Of a DNA stretch of 64,000 nucleotides, positions 56,276 to 63,999 are shown piece after piece. The stretch spans positions 530,104 through 594,103 of the forward strand of contig JAHDCX010000001.1 of the NCBI GenBank assembly GCA_020629635.1. The letters are read 5' to 3'. The notes beneath the pieces were generated by a model, which was given only the letters and a program-made list of their open reading frames with translations, did not search any database and was not told where the DNA came from. The stretch's first letter is position 1. Every line of letters starts with the position of its first letter. Source of the DNA: Acidimicrobiales bacterium (GTDB lineage Bacteria; Actinomycetota; Acidimicrobiia; Acidimicrobiales; SHLQ01). The translations under genes and the position numbers were made by a program.

Positions 56276-57112
56276 CTAGGCGGCGGAGTGCGCAGCCTTC
56301 TCTGCTGCGTGCTCGCGCACCGAGCTGACGGCTCGCTTCACGAGGCGTCGAGCAGCTTCGGCCGTGACACCCAGCTCTTCGCCGACTTCGCGGTAGCTGC
56401 GCTTGCGGCCGTCGTGCAGGCCGAAGCGCTGCTCCACGGCGTAGCGAGCCCGGGGATCGAGGATGTCGAGCAGCCCGGTCACCATCTCCTCTTCGGCCCG
56501 TGCCATGACCTCAGCCTCAGGGCCGGGCTTGGCATCGGGAAGAAGATCGACAAGCTCGTTGGAGTCGTCGTCGCCGATCGTGCGATCGAGCGAGGTTGGG
56601 GTGGTGAGCCGGTGCAGTCGTGCATGCTCCTCGTCCAACTCGTCGCCGTCACCGGAGACCTGGCGCAGCGCAGCTCGGAGGCTGGCGGAGCGGTCGCCGG
56701 GCAGGCGGACGAGGCTGGCCTTCTGATCGAGCGCCCGGCCGATGGCCTGGCGAATCCAGAAGGTCGCATAGGTCGAGAACTTGAACCCCTTGCGCCAATC
56801 GAACTTGTCGACGGCGTGCTCGAGGCCCAGGTTGCCTTCCTGGATGAGGTCGAGGAGCTCCATGCCCGGAGGCAGCGGATAACGGCGAGCGACGCTCACG
56901 ACGAGGCGCAGGTTGGCTCGAATGAACCGATCCTTCGCCACAGCGGCTTCGCGAATGGCCCGATCGAGATCTCGGCCGGTTTCGCCGTCTTCCTTCTTGG
57001 CGCGCGCCTCGGCGCCGCGCTCGATGATCTTGGAGAGCTCACGCTCTTCCTGCGCGGTCAGGAGAGGCACGAGTCCGATTTCGTTGAGGTACTGGCCTAC
57101 TGAATCACTCAT
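56276..57112 (-). CDS. Sigma-70 family RNA polymerase sigma factor (group 1/2, SigA/SigB type)
   Basis: 278 residues. Region 1.2 'VGQYLNEIGLVPLLTAQEERELSKIIERG', region 2 'RFIRANLRLVVSVARRYPLPPGMELLDLIQEGNLGLEHAVDKFDWRKGFKFSTYATFWIRQAIGRALDQK' (core-binding and -10 recognition), region 3 and region 4 'LDPRARYAVEQRFGLHDGRKRSYREVGEELGVTAEAARRLVKRAVSSVREHA'. It is shorter than a vegetative sigma and lacks the long N-terminal extension, so a group 2 factor is likely. In region 4 'TAEAARRLVKRAV' replaces the usual 'TRERVRQIExxAL', which may alter -35 recognition. ATG 57112 is used; the longer frame adds 32 untypical residues. Confidence 0.9.
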   Translation of the reverse strand: MSDSVGQYLNEIGLVPLLTAQEERELSKIIERGAEARAKKEDGETGRDLDRAIREAAVAKDRFIRANLRLVVSVARRYPLPPGMELLDLIQEGNLGLEHAVDKFDWRKGFKFSTYATFWIRQAIGRALDQKASLVRLPGDRSASLRAALRQVSGDGDELDEEHARLHRLTTPTSLDRTIGDDDSNELVDLLPDAKPGPEAEVMARAEEEMVTGLLDILDPRARYAVEQRFGLHDGRKRSYREVGEELGVTAEAARRLVKRAVSSVREHAAEKAAHSAA

Positions 57113-57130
57113 GATGACTTCGCTAACGGC

Positions 57131-57148
57131 AATCGCCCCTCGGCGATT
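57131..57148. promoter_or_regulatory. Inverted repeat in the leader of the sigma factor gene
   Basis: AATCGCC-CCTC-GGCGATT, perfect 7-bp arms starting 19 nt upstream of the sigma start codon. It could be a 5' hairpin or an operator. The rest of the 303-nt space to nadD (57113-57415) holds no convincing gene; a GATAAA-like -10 for the sigma gene lies near 57152-57157. Confidence 0.5.
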
Positions 57149-57401
57149 CCCTTTATCAGGGGGAAATCCATTTTCCCACGTTTGAACCGAAGAGACATTC
57201 AAGTACAACTACGGCCGGAGCTGGTAGTGGGCACACTATGAATTCGGTCACTGCGGTTGTTTCGCGCCCGAACGCCGCCCGCTCGTGCGTCGCAATGGTA
57301 CGACACCGTCATGCCAGTCGGCATGATCCCCTTGGGTCTTAAGGACTACGCAGAGATTTCTTCGTGGTTGGGCATTTCTCGGCGGTTGGCGGAGAGGCGC
57401 C

Positions 57402-57407
57402 TAGTGT
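57402..57407 (+). promoter_or_regulatory. Leaderless -10 box of nadD
   Basis: TAGTGT, 8 nt before GTG 57416. Confidence 0.5.
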
Positions 57408-57415
57408 GTGTCGTC

Positions 57416-58042
57416 GTGAGTCAGACCGACGGGCGCCGGCGAGTGGGAGTCTTCGGCGGAACGTTCGACCCGCCGCACATGGCGCATGTCCTTCTCGCTG
57501 CAGAGGCCGTGCACCAGTTGGATCTCGACGAGCTGATTGTGACGGTTGCGGGCGTGCCATGGCAGAAGGTCGGGGAGCGTCAGATCTCTCCTCCCGAAGT
57601 GCGGCTCGCCATGTGTCGCTCGGCATTTGCGCCCGTGGAACGAGCGCACGTGAGCGACATCGAGATCCGCCGCTCCGGCGATAGCTATACCGTCGACACG
57701 CTCGTTGCCCTCAGCGAGCCTCAGACCACGCTCTTCTTGTTGCTCGGCGAAGATGCCGCAGCTGGACTCGACAGTTGGCGTCGACCGCATGACGTCGCCT
57801 CCCTCGCGACGATCGCGGTGTTTCCGAGGCGAGGCCATCGCCAGAACGCACTGCGCGCAGCCGTCCCGAAGGGGTTCGAAGCCGTCGATCTCGAACTTGT
57901 CGGTCTCGAGGTCTCGAGCACGGACATCCGCCGCCGCGTCGGCGCAGGCGAACCGATCGACGGTCTCGTCCCCGCCTCGGTGAAGTCATTGGTCGCGCAG
58001 CACGAGCTCTACTCGGGGGCCGCCGGCGAGTCCGGTCGATGA
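57416..58042 (+). CDS. nadD: Nicotinate-nucleotide adenylyltransferase
   Basis: 208 residues. 'RRVGVFGGTFDPPHMAHVLLAAEAVHQLDLDELIVTVAGVPWQK' holds the GxFDPxHxxH nucleotidyl-transferase motif, and the C-terminal 'LVGLEVSSTDIRRRVGAGEPIDGLVPASVKSLVAQHELY' holds the SSTxIR signature. It forms deamido-NAD from nicotinate mononucleotide. GTG 57416 gives the usual length and is preceded by a -10 box; the frame is open about 53 codons upstream but that part is not of the family. Stop overlaps the next gene by 4 nt. Confidence 0.93.
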   Translation: MSQTDGRRRVGVFGGTFDPPHMAHVLLAAEAVHQLDLDELIVTVAGVPWQKVGERQISPPEVRLAMCRSAFAPVERAHVSDIEIRRSGDSYTVDTLVALSEPQTTLFLLLGEDAAAGLDSWRRPHDVASLATIAVFPRRGHRQNALRAAVPKGFEAVDLELVGLEVSSTDIRRRVGAGEPIDGLVPASVKSLVAQHELYSGAAGESGR

Positions 58043-59190
58043 CGATGGACCGCGGCCGTGTGGTGTCGGCGGCGTTCGGCGTCGTACTCGCCGGCGTGGT
58101 GGTGGGTGCGTGGTTCGTGGCCCAGGCAGCTCAGGACGCCATTCTCGACTCTCAGGCCGGTGCCGTCGTCGAGATGGAGAACGATCCGAGCGCGCCGGGC
58201 TTTCGTGCGTTCACCGAGCCCACGCCGACCGCCGCGGTTCTCCATACGACGGTGACGGCCGATGGCATCGCCGAACTCCGAAGCGTGCATGTATTGATTG
58301 CGAATGCCGCAGGCGGAGGGACGATCGTCACGGTGCACCCGAATGCCGCGATCGATCCGGCGTTGCCGACACTCGAGGAACGATTTCGAGACGACGGTCT
58401 GCTGTCGACGCTCGACGGGCTGCAGATGATGTTCGGCGTGGGGTTCGTCGAGACCGTCGTGCTCGATGCCGCATCGTGGACCACGTTGATGCAAAAGGAC
58501 CTCCCGCTCACGCTGTCGCTTCGCAGCGACCTGATCGAGATCGACCGCGCCGGAAACGAACGTGTCCTCGTTGGCGAGGGCTCGAGGCCCTTCGAGCTCG
58601 ACGAGGTCGCGATCATTGCGTCGCACCGGAACCCCGGTGAAGCGCCGAGCGGCCTCGCCGAGCGGCATCGTCAGATCTGGCAGGCCTGGATCTCGCGGAC
58701 GGCCGCGGCGGACGAACCTCCGCCGCTGTTTCGCGTCGGACAGGGATTCGTCGAGCTGGTTGCCCTTCTTGCGTCAGAAGAGGTCGTGTATGTCGACGCA
58801 CACACGCAAGGTGACGCTCAGGAATCGGGCGAGGTCGACGTACCCGCACTGTTCGAGGTCATGGAGTCGCTCGTCCCGTCGCCCCGTCCACCCGTTGGGG
58901 TTGCAGACCTCACCGTGATGCTTCTGGATGGTACGGGCGGCGAAACCGATCTGCGGGGTGTCGCCCACTCGGTCACCCGCCTCGGCGCCACTGTTGCGAT
59001 CGTCGGGAACACCGATGCCATCCGCGCCGAAACGACGTTGCGGGTCCATGCTGCGGAAGGCACCGAGCCCTACCGGCAAGCGGCCGCGCTCGCCGAGGTT
59101 CTCGACGTGCCGGTGGTCAATGCGCCCTCCAGCGACACGTCGGTGGTCGCCACGATGGAGATCGGCATGGACGGCCTCGACGCTCCCTAG
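58039..59190 (+). CDS. LytR_C-domain membrane-anchored protein
   Basis: 383 residues. One N-terminal helix ('VVSAAFGVVLAGVVVGAWFVA'), an extracytoplasmic region that recalls a diverged LCP (LytR-CpsA-Psr) domain without the catalytic Arg/Asp wording, and a C-terminal LytR_C domain of about 110 residues ('GVADLTVMLLDGTGGETDLRGVAHSVTRLGATVAIVGNTDAIRAETTLRVHAAEG'). In actinobacteria LytR-type genes are often found between nadD and rsfS. If the LCP domain is inactive the protein may be a binding partner in cell-wall glycopolymer attachment. ATG 58039 overlaps nadD; ATG 58045 is possible. Confidence 0.75.
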   Translation: MTMDRGRVVSAAFGVVLAGVVVGAWFVAQAAQDAILDSQAGAVVEMENDPSAPGFRAFTEPTPTAAVLHTTVTADGIAELRSVHVLIANAAGGGTIVTVHPNAAIDPALPTLEERFRDDGLLSTLDGLQMMFGVGFVETVVLDAASWTTLMQKDLPLTLSLRSDLIEIDRAGNERVLVGEGSRPFELDEVAIIASHRNPGEAPSGLAERHRQIWQAWISRTAAADEPPPLFRVGQGFVELVALLASEEVVYVDAHTQGDAQESGEVDVPALFEVMESLVPSPRPPVGVADLTVMLLDGTGGETDLRGVAHSVTRLGATVAIVGNTDAIRAETTLRVHAAEGTEPYRQAAALAEVLDVPVVNAPSSDTSVVATMEIGMDGLDAP

Positions 59191-59193
59191 CCT
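59188..59193 (+). promoter_or_regulatory. Leaderless -10 box of rsfS
   Basis: TAGCCT, 6 nt before ATG 59200; overlaps the stop codon of the upstream gene. Confidence 0.45.
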
Positions 59194-59199
59194 GACGGG

Positions 59200-59628
59200 A
59201 TGTCCGAAACGTCCTCCTCCGCCGTCGGGATCGACCACGCCGCGCAGTGGGCGGTCGTCGCCGCACGCGCCGCAGACGACAAGATGGCGATGAACACGTT
59301 GATCCTCGATGTCGGCGACGTCATCGCAATCACCGACGTCTTCTTGATCACGGCAGCGTCCAACCCGCGTGCGGTGCGGGCGATCGCCAACAACATCGAG
59401 GTCGAGGTGGCCAAGGCCGGAGGGCCCAAACCGGTCCGCTCGGAAGGACTCGACACGTGGGAGTGGGTGCTGCTCGACTTCGGTGACTTCGTGTGCCACA
59501 TCTTCGACGAGGACCATCGGGCCTACTACGAACTCGAACGCCTCTGGGGAGACCGGCCACGGATTCCGTGGCGACCGGAAGTCGGCCAGGGCGGGAGCGC
59601 CGGGGAAGCGCACCGCGAGGAAGAGTGA
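59200..59628 (+). CDS. rsfS: Ribosome silencing factor RsfS
   Basis: 142 residues. 'AVVAARAADDKMAMNTLILDVGDVIAITDVFLITAASNPRAVRAIANNIEVEVAKAGGPKPVRSEGLDTWEWVLLDFGDFVCHIFDEDHRAYYELERLWGDRPR' is canonical RsfS (Iojap). It binds L14 and blocks subunit joining when nutrients are low. The start is 9 nt after the LytR_C stop and has its own -10 box. The C-terminal 20 residues are a variable Gly/Glu tail. Confidence 0.95.
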   Translation: MSETSSSAVGIDHAAQWAVVAARAADDKMAMNTLILDVGDVIAITDVFLITAASNPRAVRAIANNIEVEVAKAGGPKPVRSEGLDTWEWVLLDFGDFVCHIFDEDHRAYYELERLWGDRPRIPWRPEVGQGGSAGEAHREEE

Positions 59629-59650
59629 CGCCTCGACCGGTCCGGAAACG

Positions 59651-59723
59651 TGGAGCTAAGGGGAATTGAACCCCTGACCTCTTCCATGCCATGGAAGCGC
59701 TCTACCAACTGAGCTATAGCCCC
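59651..59723 (-). tRNA. tRNA-Ala (GGC)
   Basis: 73-nt cloverleaf on the minus strand. The acceptor GGGGCTA pairs with TAGCTCC, with a G3:U70 wobble, the main alanine identity element. D arm GCTC/GAGC, anticodon arm CTTCC-ATGGCAT-GGAAG with anticodon GGC, T arm AGGGG-TTCAATT-CCCCT, discriminator A. The CCA end is not encoded. It sits between rsfS and the kinase gene. Confidence 0.95.
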
Positions 59724-59851
59724 GGATCGAGTTCCGCAGGATAGCACGGCCTTTCGCGAGTGCCTCCCTGTTCGTCGGAAGGGGGTGGGCAACGGATCGT
59801 GAGGCACCCCATAAGGACGTCATCTGTTTCGCCGATCAGGGACGTGGTCCC

Positions 59852-59857
59852 TACGCT
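59852..59857 (+). promoter_or_regulatory. Putative -10 box of the kinase gene
   Basis: TACGCT directly after the small inverted repeat GGGAC-GTG-GTCCC (59839-59851). It predicts a leader of about 15 nt containing AGAGAGG before GTG 59879. Confidence 0.4.
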
Positions 59858-59878
59858 GTGGACATTCAGAGAGGCGAT

Positions 59879-60934
59879 GTGTCAAAAACACCTGGTTTGA
59901 CGAGAACACACGGTTTGAAGAGAACACAGTGGTTTCACGAAGTCGCCCGCGACGCGTACGGGCTGGCTCCTACGGGAGCTTCCCGCGCCCTGCATTCGGG
60001 GCACATCAACGACAGTGTTGTGCTCGAGACGGCGACCGGCGCCGTTGTGTTCCAGATCCTCAATACCGCCGTGTTCGCCGCGCCCGAACGGGTCATGCAC
60101 AATGCGCTGACCTGCCGAGACGCCCTTCGTGCGGCCAACCTGCCGGCGCCGGACTATCTGACAAGTGTCGATGGTCGCTCGTTCGTGCAGGCGGACGGCC
60201 AGACGGTTCGGGCGTACGCGTGGATCGAAGGCGAGGCGACACCGCCCATTCGGACACCTGAGGACGCGCAGGCGACCGCCCGCGCGTTCGGGCGGTTCGT
60301 GACGGCGGTCGCCGACGTCGAATTGGACGAGCATCTCGTCGGCTACCACGACTTCGATCGGCGCCTCGGCGATCTCGATGCTGCGGTGACCAACGACGAA
60401 TGTGGACGACTCGATCGTTCTTCCGACACCGTTGGGTTGGTCCTTGCGATCGCCGACCGTCTCCGACTGTCGACAGCGTATGAGACCTGGCGCAACACGC
60501 CGCGTCGAAACGTCCACAACGACGCGAAGGGCCCGAACTGCGTCATCGGTGTCGATGGCCAACGCACGATCATTGACCTCGACACGGCGATGCCGGGTCG
60601 GTTGCTCTCCGATGTCGGCGAGCTCGTTCGATCGTCCACCCGGTCGATCGAGAACGCCAGCGACGACGTGCTCATGGCGCAGGTCGAAGCGGTCAACCGA
60701 GGCTTCCTCGCCGGTCTCGGCATCGAACTGTCCGATGACGAGCGCAAGTCGTTGTTGCTCGCCGGCCCGCTGCTCGCAACCGAGAACGCCGTCCGATTTC
60801 TCACTGATCACCTTCAGGGCGACAAGTACTACGGAGCAGAGGAGCCTGACCAGAATCTCCGTCGGGCACTCGAGCAGATCCGCCTCGCGGAACGGCTTGT
60901 CGGCGCCATCGAGTGGGCGACGAGCTCTTTCTGA
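59879..60934 (+). CDS. APH-fold kinase resembling N-acetylhexosamine 1-kinase (NahK)
   Basis: 351 residues. The phosphotransferase catalytic loop is 'RRNVHNDAKGPNCVIGVDGQRTIIDLDTAMPGRLLSDVGELVRSS': 'HNDAKGxNC' stands for HxDxxxxN and 'IDLDTxMPG...DxGE' matches the NahK/YegH group, in which the D-T-x-x-P-G wording is typical. 'ALHSGHINDSVVLE' at the start is the nucleotide-binding Gly loop region. Substrate (sugar, choline or other) unknown. GTG 59879 has AGAGAGG upstream; GTG 59858 is in frame but lies directly at the -10 box. Confidence 0.82.
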   Translation: MSKTPGLTRTHGLKRTQWFHEVARDAYGLAPTGASRALHSGHINDSVVLETATGAVVFQILNTAVFAAPERVMHNALTCRDALRAANLPAPDYLTSVDGRSFVQADGQTVRAYAWIEGEATPPIRTPEDAQATARAFGRFVTAVADVELDEHLVGYHDFDRRLGDLDAAVTNDECGRLDRSSDTVGLVLAIADRLRLSTAYETWRNTPRRNVHNDAKGPNCVIGVDGQRTIIDLDTAMPGRLLSDVGELVRSSTRSIENASDDVLMAQVEAVNRGFLAGLGIELSDDERKSLLLAGPLLATENAVRFLTDHLQGDKYYGAEEPDQNLRRALEQIRLAERLVGAIEWATSSF

Positions 60935-60947
60935 ACGGCCGGCACCT

Positions 60948-61355
60948 TCACTCGAGCACGATCAACGAACAGTAGAGACGATCATCTCGATTCGGCGTCA
61001 TGGAGACCGAGTAGTACTGGTCGTTGGTGCCGGGCGTCGACGGAACTCGGAGTCGGTCCTCGTCGAGCCGCTCGATCTCGCCTTCGACGATGGGCATACC
61101 GTTGTTCCACACGTGGGTGTACTGACCGTGTGTCTCGACATCGCCGTCGTGCAGCGTGATTTCGACCCGGTCGGTGCCATCGACCTGCTCGAGCTTGCAC
61201 ACCAGCTGATCGGTGTCGCCGACCAGTGGTACGTCAACCCCGCGGATGTTCGCCCAGGCGGGCAGATCGATCACGTCTCGCGGTCCGCTCGCGATCAGCA
61301 CCATCAACGCGACAACGATCGCCGACGACAGCACGAGGACACGGCGGGTGTTCAT
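60948..61355 (-). CDS. Small exported hypothetical protein
   Basis: 135 residues. A signal-peptide-like N-terminus ('MNTRRVLVLSSAIVVALMVLIASGP') is followed by a small beta domain ('DQLVCKLEQVDGTDRVEITLHDGDVETHGQYTHVWNNGMPIVEGEIERLDEDRLRVPSTPGTNDQYYSVSMTPNRDDRLYCSLIVLE'). Two Cys (in 'LVCKL' and 'RLYCSL') might form a disulfide. No family recognised. ATG 61355 overlaps the stop of the phosphotransferase upstream (ATGA), so the two form an operon. Confidence 0.7.
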   Translation of the reverse strand: MNTRRVLVLSSAIVVALMVLIASGPRDVIDLPAWANIRGVDVPLVGDTDQLVCKLEQVDGTDRVEITLHDGDVETHGQYTHVWNNGMPIVEGEIERLDEDRLRVPSTPGTNDQYYSVSMTPNRDDRLYCSLIVLE

Positions 61356-62413
61356 TCGTCGTCGAGCAATTCGAGCGCACCCGCCGACAGCGTGGTCACC
61401 TGCGAGGCGAAGGCCTCGACGTCGAAGTCGTCGTCCCGGCCCATCGCACCGGCGCGATACCGATCGACGACCCCGTCGAGAATGCAGGCCAGGCGCCAGG
61501 TTGCGAACGCCTGATACCAGCGGACCCGCTCGACAGAGCGGCCCGAGGCAGTGGCGTAGCGCTCGATCACCTCGTCTCGCTCCATCATCGCCTCGGCGAG
61601 TGTGGGCGGGTCACTGAGCGCGACGACGGGATCGCCGGGACGCGACCAGTAGCTGACCATGGCCCCGACGTCTGCGAGCGGATCGCCAAGCGTCGTCAGT
61701 TCCCAGTCGAGTACGGCGACGACCGATCCCTCATCGTCCACGATCGTGTTGTCCAGCCGGTAGTCGCCGTGGATCAACCCGGTCTCGCGCTGCTCGGGGA
61801 TCGATTCGGTGAGCCGCCGATGGGCCTCGACGAGCTCGGGGACGGTTGGCGATTCGGTGGCGTTCACCTGGCCCATCCAGCGGCGGAGCTGGCGTTCGAC
61901 GTAGCCGTCACGCTTGGCGAAGTCTCCAAGACCCACCGCATCGACGTCGACCGCGTGGATGGCCGCCAGGGTGTCGACCACCGATTCGCACATGCGGCGA
62001 CGGGCGGCGGCGTCGAAGGTCTCGGCCACTCGCCGATTGCGGACGACCGTGCCGTCCACCCAGTCCATGACGAAGAACGGTGCGCCATTCACGTCGACGT
62101 CTTCGCACAGCCCGACCATCGTCGGTACCGGAACGGGTGTTGGTCCGAGGGCCGACATCATCCGGTGTTCCCGACTCATGTCATGGGCGGTGGCGAGCAC
62201 ATGGCCGGTGGGTGGACGTCGGAGTGCCCAGTTCGACCCTGCGTCGTCAGTCACCTGGAACGTGAGATTCGAACGCCCACCGGCGATCTGTTCGAACTGC
62301 AGCGGTGCGCTCACGGTGCGGCCACGTTCGGCTTCGACAGCAGTGAGCCACTCGGTGATTGCTCCAACCGAGATGCCCGCCGGTCCCTGCGCTTCGGGGT
62401 GTGATGTCGACAT
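61352..62413 (-). CDS. Phosphotransferase family protein (ACAD10-like APH group)
   Basis: 353 residues. 'FEQIAGGRSNLTFQVTDDAGSNWALRRPPTGHVLATAHDMSREHRMMSALGPTPVPVPTMVG' is the nucleotide-binding N-lobe typical of actinobacterial acyl-CoA-associated phosphotransferases; the catalytic loop is 'GLIHGDYRLDNTIVDDEGSVVAVLDWELTTLGDPLADVG'. These proteins are related to the kinase domain of ACAD10/11, which phosphorylate 4-hydroxyacyl-CoAs, so a role in fatty acid metabolism is possible. ATG 62413 has a perfect AGGAGG 6 nt upstream. First gene of a two-gene unit with the exported hypothetical. Confidence 0.87.
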   Translation of the reverse strand: MSTSHPEAQGPAGISVGAITEWLTAVEAERGRTVSAPLQFEQIAGGRSNLTFQVTDDAGSNWALRRPPTGHVLATAHDMSREHRMMSALGPTPVPVPTMVGLCEDVDVNGAPFFVMDWVDGTVVRNRRVAETFDAAARRRMCESVVDTLAAIHAVDVDAVGLGDFAKRDGYVERQLRRWMGQVNATESPTVPELVEAHRRLTESIPEQRETGLIHGDYRLDNTIVDDEGSVVAVLDWELTTLGDPLADVGAMVSYWSRPGDPVVALSDPPTLAEAMMERDEVIERYATASGRSVERVRWYQAFATWRLACILDGVVDRYRAGAMGRDDDFDVEAFASQVTTLSAGALELLDDE

Positions 62414-62509
62414 GGTGGGCCTCCTGCCGCAACGAGCGTACCGAACGATTCCGCACGGATAGGCTCGCCGCCAGCCCTCAAGCGATACCAGCATCTTCCC
62501 GGAGTTTCC

Positions 62510-63097
62510 ATGAGCGATGTCACCGACGCCACATTTTCGACCGCAGTCGTCGAGCGTTCTCACACGGTTCCGGTCGTCGTCGACCTGTGGGCCCCGTGGT
62601 GCGGGCCTTGCCAAACCCTGGGCCCCATTCTCGAACGAGTCATCGGAGAGACCAACGGTCTCGTCGAGCTTGCGAAGATCAACGTCGACGAGAACCCTCA
62701 GGTCTCCCAGGCATTTCAGGTGCAGTCGATTCCGGCGGTGTACGCCATGCGCGACGGGCAGATCGTGGACGGCTTCATGGGGGCGCAGGGTGAGCCGGCG
62801 ATCGTCGAGTTCGTGCAACGACTGCTCGACGCGGACGTTTCCGTTGCGGGCGACGATGGCGAGCCCGGTGAGACGCCAGAAGTGGTGCCCGACGATTCTC
62901 CGACCGAGACCGAGGAGCCGGTCGAGATCACTCCGGCGGAGGCGGATCTCATCGTGGCTGAGCTCGAGTCGTTGCTCGCCGTGGTCAAGACAGACGAGGC
63001 CGCCCGGGAGCGGTATCTCGAGTTGCTCGACCAACTTGGACCGGCCGATGAACGGACCAACACGTACCGACGGCGACTCGCATCTGCGCTGTATTGA
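62510..63097 (+). CDS. Thioredoxin-fold protein with C-terminal tetratricopeptide-like part (YbbN/CnoX-like)
   Basis: 195 residues. The thioredoxin domain has the active-site 'DLWAPWCGPCQTLGPILERV' and the cis-Pro loop 'VQSIPAVYAMRDGQIV'. After a Glu/Pro-rich linker ('DDGEPGETPEVVPDDSPTET') a helical tail ('AEADLIVAELESLLAVVKTDEAARERYLELLDQLGPADERTNTYRRRLASAL') resembles the second part of YbbN/CnoX co-chaperones. The CGPC centre is intact, unlike E. coli CnoX, so it may have redox activity. CGGAG upstream of ATG 62510 is the ribosome-binding site. Confidence 0.85.
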   Translation: MSDVTDATFSTAVVERSHTVPVVVDLWAPWCGPCQTLGPILERVIGETNGLVELAKINVDENPQVSQAFQVQSIPAVYAMRDGQIVDGFMGAQGEPAIVEFVQRLLDADVSVAGDDGEPGETPEVVPDDSPTETEEPVEITPAEADLIVAELESLLAVVKTDEAARERYLELLDQLGPADERTNTYRRRLASALY

Positions 63098-63189
63098 GTC
63101 GATCCTGATCGACCTTGGCAGTGAGCCGGGACGGCGGCTAGCGTCCTCTCCAGCACTTCCCCCGTGTTCCGATTCTCTGCGAGAACGCC

Positions 63190-63939
63190 ATGGTCGACGT
63201 GCAAGACCCTGTTCCTCCCATCCCGGCGAGCGGAACGAGCCCGCCAGATCCCCTCGACGCGCTCCGAACCGCTGATCTCCGGCCGCTGCGCGCCCGCGTC
63301 CCCGAGCTGATCGGCTTCGCTCGGGGTTGGGAACGGCAACACATTCTCGTGTCGGCGTTCTTGGTGGTGGCGGTCGTCGTCCTCGTTGCTCGCTGGCTCG
63401 TCCCCGTCGATCCGCCCATCGAAGACAGCCTCCCGATGGCGTCCGCGACGAGCGTGGTGATGGCCGTTGGGTCGACACCGCTGAATGAGGCGGGGATCGA
63501 GGCCACCGACCCAGCAATCGTCGTTCACGTCGCTGGAGCAGTCGATCGCCCGGGCCTGGTGACGGGTGAGGTGGGCTGGCGCGTTGCCGACGCCGTTGCG
63601 AGCGCAGGGCTGAAGGGCGATGCCGACCTCGACAGAATGAACCTGGCCGCCCATCTGCGAGATGGCGAGCGGATCTGGGTGCCGGCGATCGGCGAGGAGG
63701 CCGCGCCGGCACTGCTCGGTTCGTCGGGGTTGGGGGAGGCGAACGGACCGATCGACCTCAACACCGCCGAGGTAGGCGAGCTCGACGAGCTGCCCGGTGT
63801 CGGGCCGGCGACAGCGGCGGCGATTGTCGAGCATCGACAAGCCCACGGCCCGTTTGCGTCGGTGGATGCGCTGGTCGCGGTCCGGGGCATCGGGACGGCG
63901 AAGCTCGACGCCCTGCGTGAGCATGTCACCGTCGGCTGA
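63190..63939 (+). CDS. comEA: ComEA-family DNA-binding competence protein
   Basis: 249 residues. A single N-terminal helix after a Pro-rich cytoplasmic part ('HILVSAFLVVAVVVLVARWLV'), then an SLBB domain ('IVVHVAGAVDRPGLVTGEVGWRVADAVASAGLKGDADLDRMNLAAHLRDGERIWVP'), then a ComEA-type helix-hairpin-helix pair ('IDLNTAEVGELDELPGVGPATAAAIVEHRQAHGPFASVDALVAVRGIGTAKLDALREHV'). In transformable bacteria it binds incoming DNA outside the membrane. comEC would be expected downstream, beyond the window edge. The last six codons and stop are repeated in tandem after the gene. Confidence 0.93.
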   Translation: MVDVQDPVPPIPASGTSPPDPLDALRTADLRPLRARVPELIGFARGWERQHILVSAFLVVAVVVLVARWLVPVDPPIEDSLPMASATSVVMAVGSTPLNEAGIEATDPAIVVHVAGAVDRPGLVTGEVGWRVADAVASAGLKGDADLDRMNLAAHLRDGERIWVPAIGEEAAPALLGSSGLGEANGPIDLNTAEVGELDELPGVGPATAAAIVEHRQAHGPFASVDALVAVRGIGTAKLDALREHVTVG

Positions 63940-63999
63940 GAAGCCGAGCATGTCACCGTCGGCTGAGAAGCCGAGCATGTCACCGTCGGCTGAGAAGCC
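63919..63999 (+). repeat. 27-bp tandem repeat, three copies reaching the window edge
   Basis: Unit GAGCATGTCACCGTCGGCTG plus AGAAGCC at 63919-63945, 63946-63972 and 63973-63999. The first unit covers the end of comEA (EHVTVG and stop), so each further unit repeats that end. Each unit and the first base of the next form CGGCT-GAGA-AGCCG, a small hairpin. Confidence 0.9.

Noticed and set aside
57257..57415. N-terminal extension of nadD from 57257
   Set aside because: The extra residues are not family-like, and the -10 box at 57402 would then be inside the coding region.
61352..63712. 786-codon minus frame covering the thioredoxin-type and comEA genes
   Set aside because: Only the part from 62413 down is a phosphotransferase with a perfect ribosome-binding site; the N-terminal extension is a shadow of plus-strand genes.
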